The notes: generated by a model from the sequence alone, not told the origin. A stretch of 5,251 bases of DNA from Candidatus Avoscillospira stercoripullorum (GCA_018712905.1 DVGD01000067.1:1-5251); one strand, 5' to 3'. Shown: positions 1-5,065, numbered from the stretch's first letter. Program-made: numbers and translations.

Positions 1-27
1 TCGCCCAATCTTTTGCCCCATCCGTGC

Positions 28-75
28 AGTTATAAAAGGGGGAAATACATACAGTATTCCCGCCCTTTTATAACT
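28..75. repeat. Long imperfect hairpin, possible bidirectional terminator
   Basis: AGTTATAAAAGGG (28-40) is perfectly complementary to 63-75. The pairing continues inward through 41-48 against 54-61 with one A-C mismatch and one bulged G at 62, leaving a five-base loop at 49-53. Both outer arms are A/T-rich and the inner part is G/C-rich, so the structure reads as an A-tract, GC stem and T-tract in both directions, as in a bidirectional intrinsic terminator. An outer layer also pairs imperfectly: TTTTGCCCCAT (11-21) against ATGAGGCAAAA (81-91), one mismatch. The whole of about 11-91 can therefore fold back on itself. It could alternatively be part of a structured RNA or a small inverted-repeat element; the left window edge prevents a choice. 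Confidence 0.55.
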
Positions 76-160
76 TTCGTATGAGGCAAAATCTTTGGCC
101 GAATGCTCTTGCCAAATTGTGCGGTGCTGCCATAAGTCAAGACCAGTGAAGCTGTAAGAT

Positions 161-206
161 AAAGGTAGACACATGGAAAACCACCATGATGTCTACCTTT
201 TCTTTA
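161..206 (+). terminator. Hairpin with T-rich tail, likely intrinsic terminator or attenuator
   Basis: AAAGGTAGACA (161-171) pairs fully with 190-200, and CATGG (172-176) pairs with CCATG (184-188). A is bulged at 189 and the loop is seven bases (177-183). The plus-strand product is a 16-bp stem followed by a T-rich stretch, TTTTCTTTAT, from 198 onward, which fits rho-independent termination of a rightward transcript. In the minus direction the tail is less T-rich. There is no coding region upstream of it in the window, so the transcript it ends would be an RNA or gene starting left of the window, or a leader for the Shine-Dalgarno sequence at 221-230. Confidence 0.5.
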
Positions 207-492
207 TGCTAAAATAAAGTAGGAGGTGATAATCATTTGCACTGACTTCTTCCGCTGTACGCCGGAGGGAGGGCAGACCGTAAAGATGCTGAATCAGAAC
301 CATCTTAAACAGGACTACCGGGTCAATGCTCGGCCGCCCATTGTCCAGACAGTATAGAGGTTCCACCATGTCGTAAATGCGTGTAAAATCCACTGCTGCG
401 TCTATTTTTCGCAGCAGATGTTCCGGCGGCACGAGACTTTCTGTATCTACAATCTCAAATACCCCGCGCTCCATTTTTCCTCGCTCCAGCAT
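193..492 (-). pseudogene. IS1182-family transposase, N-terminal remnant
   Basis: The frame encodes 99 residues from ATG at 490-492, preceded by AGAGGTG at good spacing; a second possible start is ATG at 472-474. Residues 15-86 match, from memory, the N-terminal DUF772-type domain of IS1182 transposases: a VPPEHLLRKIDAAVDF stretch, then DNGRPSIDPVVLFKM and a LRRTAEEVSAN ending. In intact proteins this is followed by an AYRWFLG-type stretch and a DDE catalytic domain, for a total of some 450 or more residues. Here the frame leaves the family after Asn86 and ends 13 codons later at TAG (193-195). With no catalytic residues it cannot transpose DNA. An upstream in-frame extension to 694-696 exists but runs through the palindrome and is not a credible start. 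Confidence 0.85.
221..230 (+). promoter_or_regulatory. Orphan perfect Shine-Dalgarno sequence next to the IS junction
   Basis: AGGAGGTGAT is fully complementary to the 3' end of 16S rRNA. The bases at 235-236 are AT, eight bases after AGGAGG, exactly where an ATG would be expected, but the next base is T and no plus-strand reading frame follows. Position 235 is also where the minus-strand transposase loses its family-like sequence. The simplest reading is that a rightward gene once began here and was removed or displaced at the junction with the IS remnant. Chance occurrence of a ten-base match is possible. Confidence 0.4.
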
Positions 493-511
493 CTTCCTCA
501 CCTCTGATCCT

Positions 512-540
512 ATTATACCAAAGATTGTCGAAAAAGCCCA
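512..540 (-). promoter_or_regulatory. IS transposase promoter with extended -10
   Basis: On the minus strand TATAAT lies at 517-512, directly preceded by TGG (TGN extended -10 form). A 17-base spacer upstream gives a weak -35, TGGGCT (540-535), inside the palindrome. The expected start is near 505, between the hairpin and the ribosome binding site, so a transcript made here would lack the hairpin while transcripts entering from outside would contain it. The promoter appears intact although the transposase is broken, and it would now drive leftward transcription into the region before 193. Confidence 0.6.
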
Positions 541-567
541 GCTTTCGCTGGACTTTTTCGACAATCT
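522..567. repeat. 21-bp IS-end palindrome with GAAA loop, doubles as terminator
   Basis: Arm 522-542 and arm 547-567 are complementary at 20 of 21 positions, the odd pair being a G-U or A-C type depending on strand, around a four-base loop (543-546). Read leftward the loop is GAAA, a GNRA tetraloop, and the core is AAAAAG, a GC-rich stem, then CTTTTT, which is the form of a strong intrinsic terminator. It sits 32 bases beyond the stop codon of the ABC ATPase, so it probably ends that operon. It also shields the transposase from outside transcription. Its position just outside the transposase promoter fits an IS end. Confidence 0.75.
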
Positions 568-571
568 GAAA

Positions 572-589
572 GCAGGCGGTTTTCCCTGC
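572..589 (-). terminator. Short hairpin after the ABC operon, possible original terminator
   Basis: Read leftward, GCAGG (589-585) and CCTGC (576-572) can pair around an eight-base loop, followed by only TTTC before the palindrome begins. It starts nine bases after the ATPase stop codon. The stem is short and the T-run ends exactly where the IS end begins, so the insertion may have cut off the rest of the T-run. Support is weak. Confidence 0.25.
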
Positions 590-598
590 GCGTGATGT

Positions 599-1339
599 TC
601 AATTTCTGCGGAACCGGGAGAGGAAGTCCTTGGTCTCCTGGCGCTGGGGATCGCCGAAGACCTGCTCGGGGGTACCCTGCTCGCAGATGACGCCATGGTT
701 CATATAGACCACTCGACTGCTCACGTCCCGGGCGAAGGCCATCTCGTGGGTGACCACCAGCATGGTCATGCCCTCCTTGGCCAGCTGCTGCATGACCGAG
801 AGCACCTCGCCCACCATCTCGGGATCCAATGCGGAGGTGGGCTCATCAAAGAGGAGCACCTCCGGCTCCATGGCCAGGGCGCGGGCAATGGCCACGCGCT
901 GCTTCTGGCCGCCGGAAATCTGCCGGGGCTTGGCCTTGATATAGGGCGCCATGCCCACCTTCTGGAGGTAGTTGAGGGCGTTGGCACGGGCTTCCTCCCG
1001 GCTCTTTTTGAGCACCTTCACCTGCCCCACGATGCAGTTTTCCAGCACGGTCATATTGTTGAAGAGGTTGAAGGACTGGAACACCATGCCCACGTGGGAG
1101 CGGTACTTGGTGGCGTTGAACCCCGTAGCGGCCACGTTTTCCCCGTGGTAGAGGATCTCGCCGGAGGTGGGCGTCTCCAGAAGGTTGATGCACCGAAGAA
1201 GTGTGGACTTGCCGGAGCCGGAAGCACCGATGATGGAGGTGACATCGCCCTTTTTCACGGTGAAGTCGATGTCCTTGAGGACTTCATTGGATCCAAAGCT
1301 CTTGGAGAGGTGCTTGACCTCTAAAATCACATCCTGCAT
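599..1339 (-). CDS. Amino-acid ABC importer ATPase, probably lysine
   Basis: This 246-residue protein is the ATP-hydrolysing subunit that powers the importer from the cytoplasmic side of the membrane. It has every motif of the polar amino-acid (GlnQ/HisP-like) ATPases and their usual length: Walker A GASGSGKST (38-46), Q-loop Gln89, signature ISGGQ (141-145, Ile replacing the common Leu), Walker B VLLFDE (161-166), the D-loop SALD (169-172) and switch His198. The start at 1337-1339 is chosen because AGAGGAG lies just upstream inside the end of the permease gene; an in-frame extension of 28 codons overlaps that gene and is not family-like. Only one base separates the permease stop from this start, so translation is probably coupled. 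Taken alone it would be called GlnQ, but the operon's lysine riboswitch makes lysine the likely cargo. Confidence 0.93.
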   Translation of the reverse strand: MQDVILEVKHLSKSFGSNEVLKDIDFTVKKGDVTSIIGASGSGKSTLLRCINLLETPTSGEILYHGENVAATGFNATKYRSHVGMVFQSFNLFNNMTVLENCIVGQVKVLKKSREEARANALNYLQKVGMAPYIKAKPRQISGGQKQRVAIARALAMEPEVLLFDEPTSALDPEMVGEVLSVMQQLAKEGMTMLVVTHEMAFARDVSSRVVYMNHGVICEQGTPEQVFGDPQRQETKDFLSRFRRN

Positions 1340-1340
1340 A

Positions 1341-2216
1341 TTACAGCTCTCCTCTCGTGCTGCTGTTGCGGTTTCTGCGGCTCTTTTTGTTCTGCTCCTG
1401 CTTTTCCTTGGAAAGCTCGTCAAAGGGCGTGCCGCGATTGGGGTGGCTGTAGGTACCGGCGGCCATGGTCAGCTGGTCGGCCTGGGCAAGCTCATAGCTG
1501 TCCGCACCGTCCAGGCGCTTCTCCAGCCACCGCAGGATAAAGGAAGACACCAGCGTCAGGGTGAGATAGCCGACCATTTCGATGGTGGCGGAGGGGAAAT
1601 ACATCAAATTAATGCCCACGATATAACGGTGGAAGGCAAAGAACTCCACAAAGGTGATGACGAACATCACCGAGGTATCCTTGATGTTGATGATGAAGTT
1701 GTTGCCGATCTGGGGCAGGATATTGCGGAAGGCCTGGGGCAGGATCACACTGGTCATGGTCTGGAAGTGGTTCATGCCGATGGCCTTGGCGCCCTCGGTC
1801 TGCCCTGGGTCAATGGAGATGATGCCGCCCCGAACCGACTCGGCCATATAAGCGCCCGTGTTGATGGACACCACCACAATGGCCGCAGCCCAGACACTGG
1901 GCCACTGGGCGCCGCCGAAGTAGGGCAGGCCGTAGTAGATGAATACCGCCTGGAGCACCATGGGCGTACCCCGGAAGACCTCCACATAGATCCGGATGAT
2001 GACCCGGATGAGCTTGAGGAAAAAGCGCTTGAGGGGCGGATCCTGTGGCGCATAGGGGATGGTATTGAGCACGCCGCAGGCAAAGCCGATGATGCAGCCG
2101 ATGACCGTGGCCACCACGGCCAGTATGATGGTGCTCTTGATGCCGTTGAGATACCCAGGCCAATAATTCTTCAGCAGTAGCACAATATCGTGACCCAGGT
2201 CTAAAAATCGCTCCAT
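1341..2216 (-). CDS. Amino-acid ABC importer permease, probably lysine
   Basis: This 291-residue inner-membrane subunit forms the transport channel, probably as a homodimer because only one permease gene is present. It belongs to the His/Glu/Gln/Arg/opine permease family. Hydrophobic segments lie at about 28-50, 85-100, 107-124, 183-200 and 211-229. The conserved segment IYVEVFRGTPMVLQ is at 76-89. The ATPase-coupling EAA loop is at 141-171 (EGAKAIG then ILPQAFRNILPQIGN). The start at 2214-2216 is supported by AAAGGAG. Family members usually end soon after the last membrane segment; this one continues about 55 residues (237-291) with a polar tail whose last 25 residues are rich in Lys, Arg, Gln and Asn. 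The ribosome binding site of the ATPase gene lies inside the codons for the tail's end. Confidence 0.93.
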   Translation of the reverse strand: MERFLDLGHDIVLLLKNYWPGYLNGIKSTIILAVVATVIGCIIGFACGVLNTIPYAPQDPPLKRFFLKLIRVIIRIYVEVFRGTPMVLQAVFIYYGLPYFGGAQWPSVWAAAIVVVSINTGAYMAESVRGGIISIDPGQTEGAKAIGMNHFQTMTSVILPQAFRNILPQIGNNFIINIKDTSVMFVITFVEFFAFHRYIVGINLMYFPSATIEMVGYLTLTLVSSFILRWLEKRLDGADSYELAQADQLTMAAGTYSHPNRGTPFDELSKEKQEQNKKSRRNRNSSTRGEL

Positions 2217-2239
2217 GGGAGCACTCCTTTCCTAAAGCG

Positions 2240-2278
2240 CGCGCAATCCGGCTCCCAGTTCGGAGTCGGATTTGCGCG
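2240..2278 (-). promoter_or_regulatory. Intercistronic stem-loop between binding-protein and permease genes
   Basis: Positions 2240-2255 pair with 2262-2278 through about 16 bp, with one bulged base and one G-T wobble, around a six-base loop. The base of the stem is GCGCG-rich and the leftward tail is only CTTTAGG, so it is a poor complete terminator. It starts 14 bases after the binding-protein stop and ends just before the permease ribosome binding site. In binding-protein-dependent operons such stems commonly protect the upstream message or lower downstream expression, giving more binding protein than membrane complex; that role is inferred here. Confidence 0.7.
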
Positions 2279-2292
2279 GAAAATTCTGTGGG

Positions 2293-3228
2293 TTAGATCT
2301 CGGGCTGGATGGCGATGGCCTGATCCATCAGGGCGTTGAACTGCTCCTCGTTGAGCTGGGAGAGCACCTTGTTGATGGCGTCCACCAGGGCGGTGTTGCC
2401 CTTCTCCACGGAGATACCGATGTTCACGTTCTCGGCGCGCTCGGCCTCGTCGGCAAACTGGAAGTCGCCGTCGGTGCCGGAGAAGTTGAGGATCACCAGA
2501 TTGTCATCCTTAGCCACGGCGCCCATGGCGGTGGGCATATCGGTGCAGATGAAGTCCACGGTGCCGGTCTGGAGCTGCATAATCATGGCAGGCGCCGTCT
2601 CAGCGGGGGGCAGGATTTCGGCGTTGGGGATCTGCGGCAGGCAGGAGTCATACCAGATGGTGCCGGTCTGGGCGGTGCAGCTGCCGCCGGAGAGGTCGCT
2701 GATGGACTTGGCATCTGCAAATTCGCTGTCCTTGGTGGTGACGCAGACGATGGTGGCATAGAGATAGGGGCCTGCCATATCCACCTGGGTCAGGCGGTCG
2801 GCGGTCATGGACTGGCCGGCGATGTTGGCGTCCATCACGCCGGACTGGATGCCGGTGACAAGGCCGTCCCATTCACTGGACACGATCTCCAGCTCCCAGC
2901 CGTAGGCTTCGCAGATGCGCTTGGCGATCATCACGTCATAGCCGTTGGCGTAGCCGCCGTCCATGTTGGAGATGGGCACGGCGCCGTTGGAGTCGTCCAT
3001 CTGCATCCAGTTATAGGGCGCGTAGGCGCACTCCATGCCCACGGTGAGGACGCCGTCCTCCAGGCCGGGGATGGAAGAGGTGTCCTCGGCAGTATAGTCG
3101 GGCACATCGGGGATCTCCACCGTGGAGGTGGTGTTGTTGTTGTCCGTGGTGGTCTCACTCTCACCGGCGCAGGCGGTCATGCCCAGCACCATCACAAGGG
3201 CGAGCAGCAGTGCTACAAATTTTTTCAT
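2293..3228 (-). CDS. Lipoprotein amino-acid-binding protein of ABC importer, probably lysine
   Basis: This 311-residue family 3 solute-binding protein captures the amino acid outside the cell and delivers it to the permease. Residues 1-20 are a lipoprotein signal: MKK, a hydrophobic core and lipobox MTAC with Cys20 as the lipid anchor. A Thr/Asn/Asp-rich linker (about 22-55) follows, then two lobes. The family core is visible at GYANGYDVMIAKRIC (92-106) and at TADRLTQVDMAGPY (142-155), where Arg145 is the expected ligand carboxylate partner. CTDMP (228-232) has Asp230 in the place that usually holds the ligand amino group. The ATG at 3226-3228 follows AAGGTG at six bases; a GTG three codons earlier overlaps that site and is rejected. 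The mature part has six further cysteines, two in a possible pair (184 and 196). It is the first gene behind the lysine riboswitch. Confidence 0.93.
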   Translation of the reverse strand: MKKFVALLLALVMVLGMTACAGESETTTDNNNTTSTVEIPDVPDYTAEDTSSIPGLEDGVLTVGMECAYAPYNWMQMDDSNGAVPISNMDGGYANGYDVMIAKRICEAYGWELEIVSSEWDGLVTGIQSGVMDANIAGQSMTADRLTQVDMAGPYLYATIVCVTTKDSEFADAKSISDLSGGSCTAQTGTIWYDSCLPQIPNAEILPPAETAPAMIMQLQTGTVDFICTDMPTAMGAVAKDDNLVILNFSGTDGDFQFADEAERAENVNIGISVEKGNTALVDAINKVLSQLNEEQFNALMDQAIAIQPEI

Positions 3229-3256
3229 TTCTTTCACCTTTCTTCTTTTGATGCAT

Positions 3257-3288
3257 AAAAAAACTGAACCGCTTTGTCAAGCGGTCCA
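3257..3288 (-). terminator. Riboswitch-controlled intrinsic terminator
   Basis: Read leftward, TGGACCGCTT (3288-3279) pairs with AAGCGGTTCA (3274-3265) through 10 bp with one G-U pair. The loop is GACA, followed by a single G and then seven T (3263-3257). It lies between the aptamer and the binding-protein ribosome binding site, the position expected of a transcriptional riboswitch output. When formed it stops transcription before the transporter genes. Confidence 0.88.
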
Positions 3289-3347
3289 TGATAAAACTCA
3301 TCTTGCCTTTTAAAGGCCAGGGGCTTCCATCGATAGCGCTTCACAAA
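3273..3347 (-). other. Antiterminator pairing of the lysine switch
   Basis: Read leftward, TTTGTGAAGCG (3347-3337) is complementary, apart from one central G-G mismatch, to CGCTTGACAAA (3283-3273). The first strand comprises the 3' side of the last aptamer helix and the junction bases before P1; the second comprises most of the terminator's 5' arm plus its loop. The two structures therefore exclude each other: lysine-bound aptamer holds the first strand and lets the terminator form, while free aptamer lets this pairing form and transcription continue. This was seen by eye; the energies were not computed. Confidence 0.6.
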
Positions 3348-3490
3348 ACTTGTGACAGTCCGAAGGATCTTCTCCTTCGACCCAGCAGAAGGCCGCCAGG
3401 CAGCAGCGCTCTGCTTCGGCGGTCTCCCCTTTCCTCCCCGGCGGCTGCCTGGCCTTGCCGAGGGCTACTGATGAAGCCCGCGCCTCTATC
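3332..3490 (-). ncRNA. Lysine riboswitch (L-box) aptamer
   Basis: The leader carries the conserved features of the lysine riboswitch in order. P1 is GATAG (3490-3486) with CTATC (3336-3332). The turn and loop-E strand is AGAGGCGCG then CTTCATCAGTA. The P2 return strand is AAAGGGGAGACCGCCGAAGC (3432-3413), with GGCG (3484-3481) pairing with CGCC (3421-3418). P3 is GCAGA (3414-3410) with TCTGC (3389-3385), followed by TGG. P4 is CGAAGGA (3379-3373) with TCCTTCG (3367-3361), followed by GGACTGTCA. P5 is TCACAA (3355-3350) with TTGTGA (3346-3341). Spacing and primary motifs agree with the lysC leader of Bacillus subtilis as I recall it. It binds lysine directly and reduces expression of the downstream operon. 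As no biosynthetic gene follows, it governs uptake. Confidence 0.93.
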
Positions 3491-3511
3491 TGAGCGATTC
3501 AATTTTTTAGT

Positions 3512-3540
3512 ATCCTATCACCGGTTATGGGATCTGTCAA
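3512..3540 (-). promoter_or_regulatory. Sigma-A promoter of the lysine transporter operon
   Basis: Read leftward, a perfect -35 TTGACA (3540-3535) is followed by a 17-base spacer and TAGGAT (3517-3512), four of six to the -10 consensus. Transcription should begin near 3506, about 15 bases before the aptamer's P1 strand, giving a leader of about 280 bases before the binding-protein start codon. Placement immediately before a riboswitch makes this call firm. Confidence 0.85.
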
Positions 3541-3559
3541 CCGATTTTGAATTTTTTGT

Positions 3560-3587
3560 GAATATTGTCGAATTTGTTCGCATATTC
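3560..3587 (-). other. Weak AT-rich inverted repeat after the MFS gene
   Basis: GAATAT (3587-3582) pairs with ATATTC (3565-3560), and CGAA (3580-3577) with TTCG (3572-3569), around a CAAA loop. It starts four bases after the MFS stop codon. No T-run follows in the leftward direction, so it is a poor terminator. If the MFS transcript reads through, it enters the riboswitch leader and would itself be controlled by the lysine terminator. Confidence 0.3.
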
Positions 3588-3590
3588 TCC

Positions 3591-4793
3591 TCAGCAGCTG
3601 GAGAGATTGCGCCGCGCGCCATGCCTGAGCCCTGTCACACCCAGGAGAATCACCAGGGGAAACACCGTCGCCACCAGGAGTCCCGCCTTGAGGTTATCCC
3701 CCGCCGCACCGGAGACAAAGCCCACCACCGTGGGGCCGGCCGAGCAGCCCAGGTCGCCAAACAGCGCCAAGAGCGCAAAGAGCGCCGTGCCGCCTTTGGG
3801 AAGCCGGGCGGCGGCGATGGAAAAGGTGCCCGGCCACATGACGCCCACAGCAAAGCCCGTGAGGCCGCAGCCCAGAAGATTCCACACCGGGTGGGGCAGC
3901 AGTGCCGCCATGAGGTAGCTTGCGATACACAAAAGGGCGCAGAGCGCCATGTAGCGCTCCAGCTGAACGCGGCCGGTGAGCTTGGCATGGATGACCCGCG
4001 CCATGCCCATGAGTACGGCAAAGAAACACGGCCCCGCCAGATCCCCCACGGTCTTGGACATATGAAGCGCCTTCTCGGCAAAGGCCGACGCCCACTGGCT
4101 CATGGCAAGCTCCGACGCGCCGGCGCAGGCCATCAAAAGCGCCAGAAGCCAGAAAAGGCCGTTCTTTAGAAGCGATCCCAGGGGCAGCTGCTCCTCCCGC
4201 TCCACCGTTCTCCGAATGGGCACGCGGGTGAAGGCCACGGCATTGACCGCCGGCAGCAGCGCCCAGCAGCAGGCCACATACGGCCAGCAGTCCCGGCCAA
4301 AGAGGGTGAAAGCGGCCGTGGTAAGGAGAATCACCGCCACGCAGCCCCAGCAGTAGAAGGAGTGGAGCAGGCTCATGGCCGCGGACTTGTTTTCCGTCGG
4401 GCATGCCTCCACGATGGGGCTGATGAGCACTTCGATGAGGCCGCCGCCCACGGCATAGACCACCACCGAGAGAAGCAGCCCCAGATAGGCCGAGGGCAGC
4501 AGCCGGGGCAGCAATCCCACGCCTACCAGCCCCACACAGCAGAGCACATGGGCGGCCACCACCGAAACCCGGTAGCCCATACGGTCGACATGCTTGGCTG
4601 AGAGTAGATCGGTGAATAGCTGGGTGATAAAGTTCACCGTGACCAGCAGGGTGATCTGCGCCAGGGAGAGGGAGAAGGCCGTTTGCAGCGTCACAAAGAG
4701 CAGCGGCAGGAAGTTGTTGACCACAGCCTGGGTGATGTAGCCAGCGTAGCAGGCCAAGATGGTACCCCGGAAAGAAGGGGCGGGTTGTTTCAT
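3591..4793 (-). CDS. Major facilitator superfamily transporter, fucose-permease-like
   Basis: This 400-residue protein is a 12-segment secondary transporter of the cytoplasmic membrane; length and hydrophobicity fit the superfamily. A degenerate motif A (LSAKHVDRMGYRVS, 65-78) lies between segments 2 and 3. LLHSFYCWG (142-150) recalls the LLHSFFGLG-type segment of fucose permease-like members, as does NGLFWLLALLMACAGASE then QWASAF (211-238) at the start of the second half. A charged cytoplasmic loop (about 191-210) joins the halves. The substrate cannot be read from sequence; a sugar, a drug or another small metabolite are all possible. The ATG at 4791-4793 is chosen with a modest GAGAG upstream; a TTG start 11 codons earlier is less likely. 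It follows the 60-residue gene by 40 bases and probably shares its transcript. It is separate from the lysine operon, which has its own promoter. Confidence 0.88.
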   Translation of the reverse strand: MKQPAPSFRGTILACYAGYITQAVVNNFLPLLFVTLQTAFSLSLAQITLLVTVNFITQLFTDLLSAKHVDRMGYRVSVVAAHVLCCVGLVGVGLLPRLLPSAYLGLLLSVVVYAVGGGLIEVLISPIVEACPTENKSAAMSLLHSFYCWGCVAVILLTTAAFTLFGRDCWPYVACCWALLPAVNAVAFTRVPIRRTVEREEQLPLGSLLKNGLFWLLALLMACAGASELAMSQWASAFAEKALHMSKTVGDLAGPCFFAVLMGMARVIHAKLTGRVQLERYMALCALLCIASYLMAALLPHPVWNLLGCGLTGFAVGVMWPGTFSIAAARLPKGGTALFALLALFGDLGCSAGPTVVGFVSGAAGDNLKAGLLVATVFPLVILLGVTGLRHGARRNLSSC

Positions 4794-4833
4794 ACGATCT
4801 CTCTTTTCTTGCAAAACTGGCAGCAAACCAAAC

Positions 4834-5016
4834 TCATTTCACGGGTCTGCCCGCATCGTCTGGCTTCTGATATTCTAGCATGTCAACGACTCGAAGTTCC
4901 GGTTCCTCCGCAGAAATATATAGCTCCTCTGCATCCTGCTGCGCTTTTTGTAATATGGCAATTGCATCCGTCATTGCATGAAATAATACATAATAGAGCT
5001 TTTGGTAATCTGCCAT
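4834..5016 (-). CDS. Small conserved-looking protein of unknown function, 60 residues
   Basis: The 60-residue product starts at ATG 5014-5016, eight bases after a perfect AGGAGG; a longer frame with 39 more residues runs through the promoter and is rejected. Residues 1-37 look like one amphipathic helix rich in Gln, Ala, Glu and Leu (MADYQKLYYVLFHAMTDAI, then ILQKAQQDAEELY), possibly a short coiled coil. The last 20 residues are polar with a KPDD turn. There is no signal peptide or membrane segment, so it is probably cytosolic. I recognise the style of a short uncharacterised protein common in Clostridia, but no function. It is first in a leftward transcript with the MFS gene and is divergent from a Cro-like regulator. 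Confidence 0.8.
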   Translation of the reverse strand: MADYQKLYYVLFHAMTDAIAILQKAQQDAEELYISAEEPELRVVDMLEYQKPDDAGRPVK

Positions 5017-5065
5017 TTCCCATTCCTCCTGCCTTGTATGCCCTATATTCGAGCATATTCTATGC

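Larger units (their letters stand above)
235..568 (-). mobile_element. Truncated IS1182-family insertion sequence (5' end only)
   Basis: The segment holds one end of an insertion sequence: the terminal palindrome (522-567), the transposase promoter (512-520 for its -10), and the first 86 or so codons of the transposase reading leftward. The rest of the transposase and the other end are absent; unrelated AT-rich sequence begins at about 235. The outer boundary near 568 is inferred from the palindrome, about 30 bases beyond the end of the ABC transporter operon. No target duplication can be checked because the other end is missing. Confidence 0.7.

Noticed and set aside
81..149. Short plus-strand frame of 22 codons beginning at 81
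   Set aside because: It has no ribosome binding site, is very short, and its start lies within the outer inverted repeat.
221..235. 16S rRNA 3' end, because the minus strand reads ATCACCTCCT
   Set aside because: The adjoining bases do not match the conserved 16S end, and the plus strand is a plain Shine-Dalgarno sequence.
493..696. N-terminal extension of the transposase frame back to 694-696
   Set aside because: It overlaps the ATPase gene and reads through the IS-end palindrome; the start at 490-492 has a good ribosome binding site and matches the family beginning.
1167..2180. Long plus-strand reading frame of 337 codons opposite the permease gene
   Set aside because: Its His/Asp/Gly-rich content mirrors the permease codons, it has no convincing start signal, and it runs across the ATPase and permease junction.
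3229..3237. GTG start three codons earlier for the binding protein
   Set aside because: That codon lies inside the ribosome binding site AAGGTG used by the ATG at 3228.
2272..3258. Long plus-strand reading frame of 328 codons opposite the binding-protein gene
   Set aside because: It is rich in Gly, His and Val in the way of an antisense shadow of a GC-rich gene, has no domain pattern, and the opposite frame is an unmistakable lipoprotein with signal peptide and ribosome binding site.
3290..3590. T-box leader as an alternative to the lysine riboswitch
   Set aside because: No conserved T-box GGTGG-type antiterminator bulge sequence is present, while all the lysine aptamer motifs are.
3288..4169. 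Plus-strand reading frame of 293 codons across the riboswitch and the MFS gene
   Set aside because: It crosses the riboswitch leader and the end of the MFS gene and gives Arg/His/Gly-rich sequence without family resemblance.
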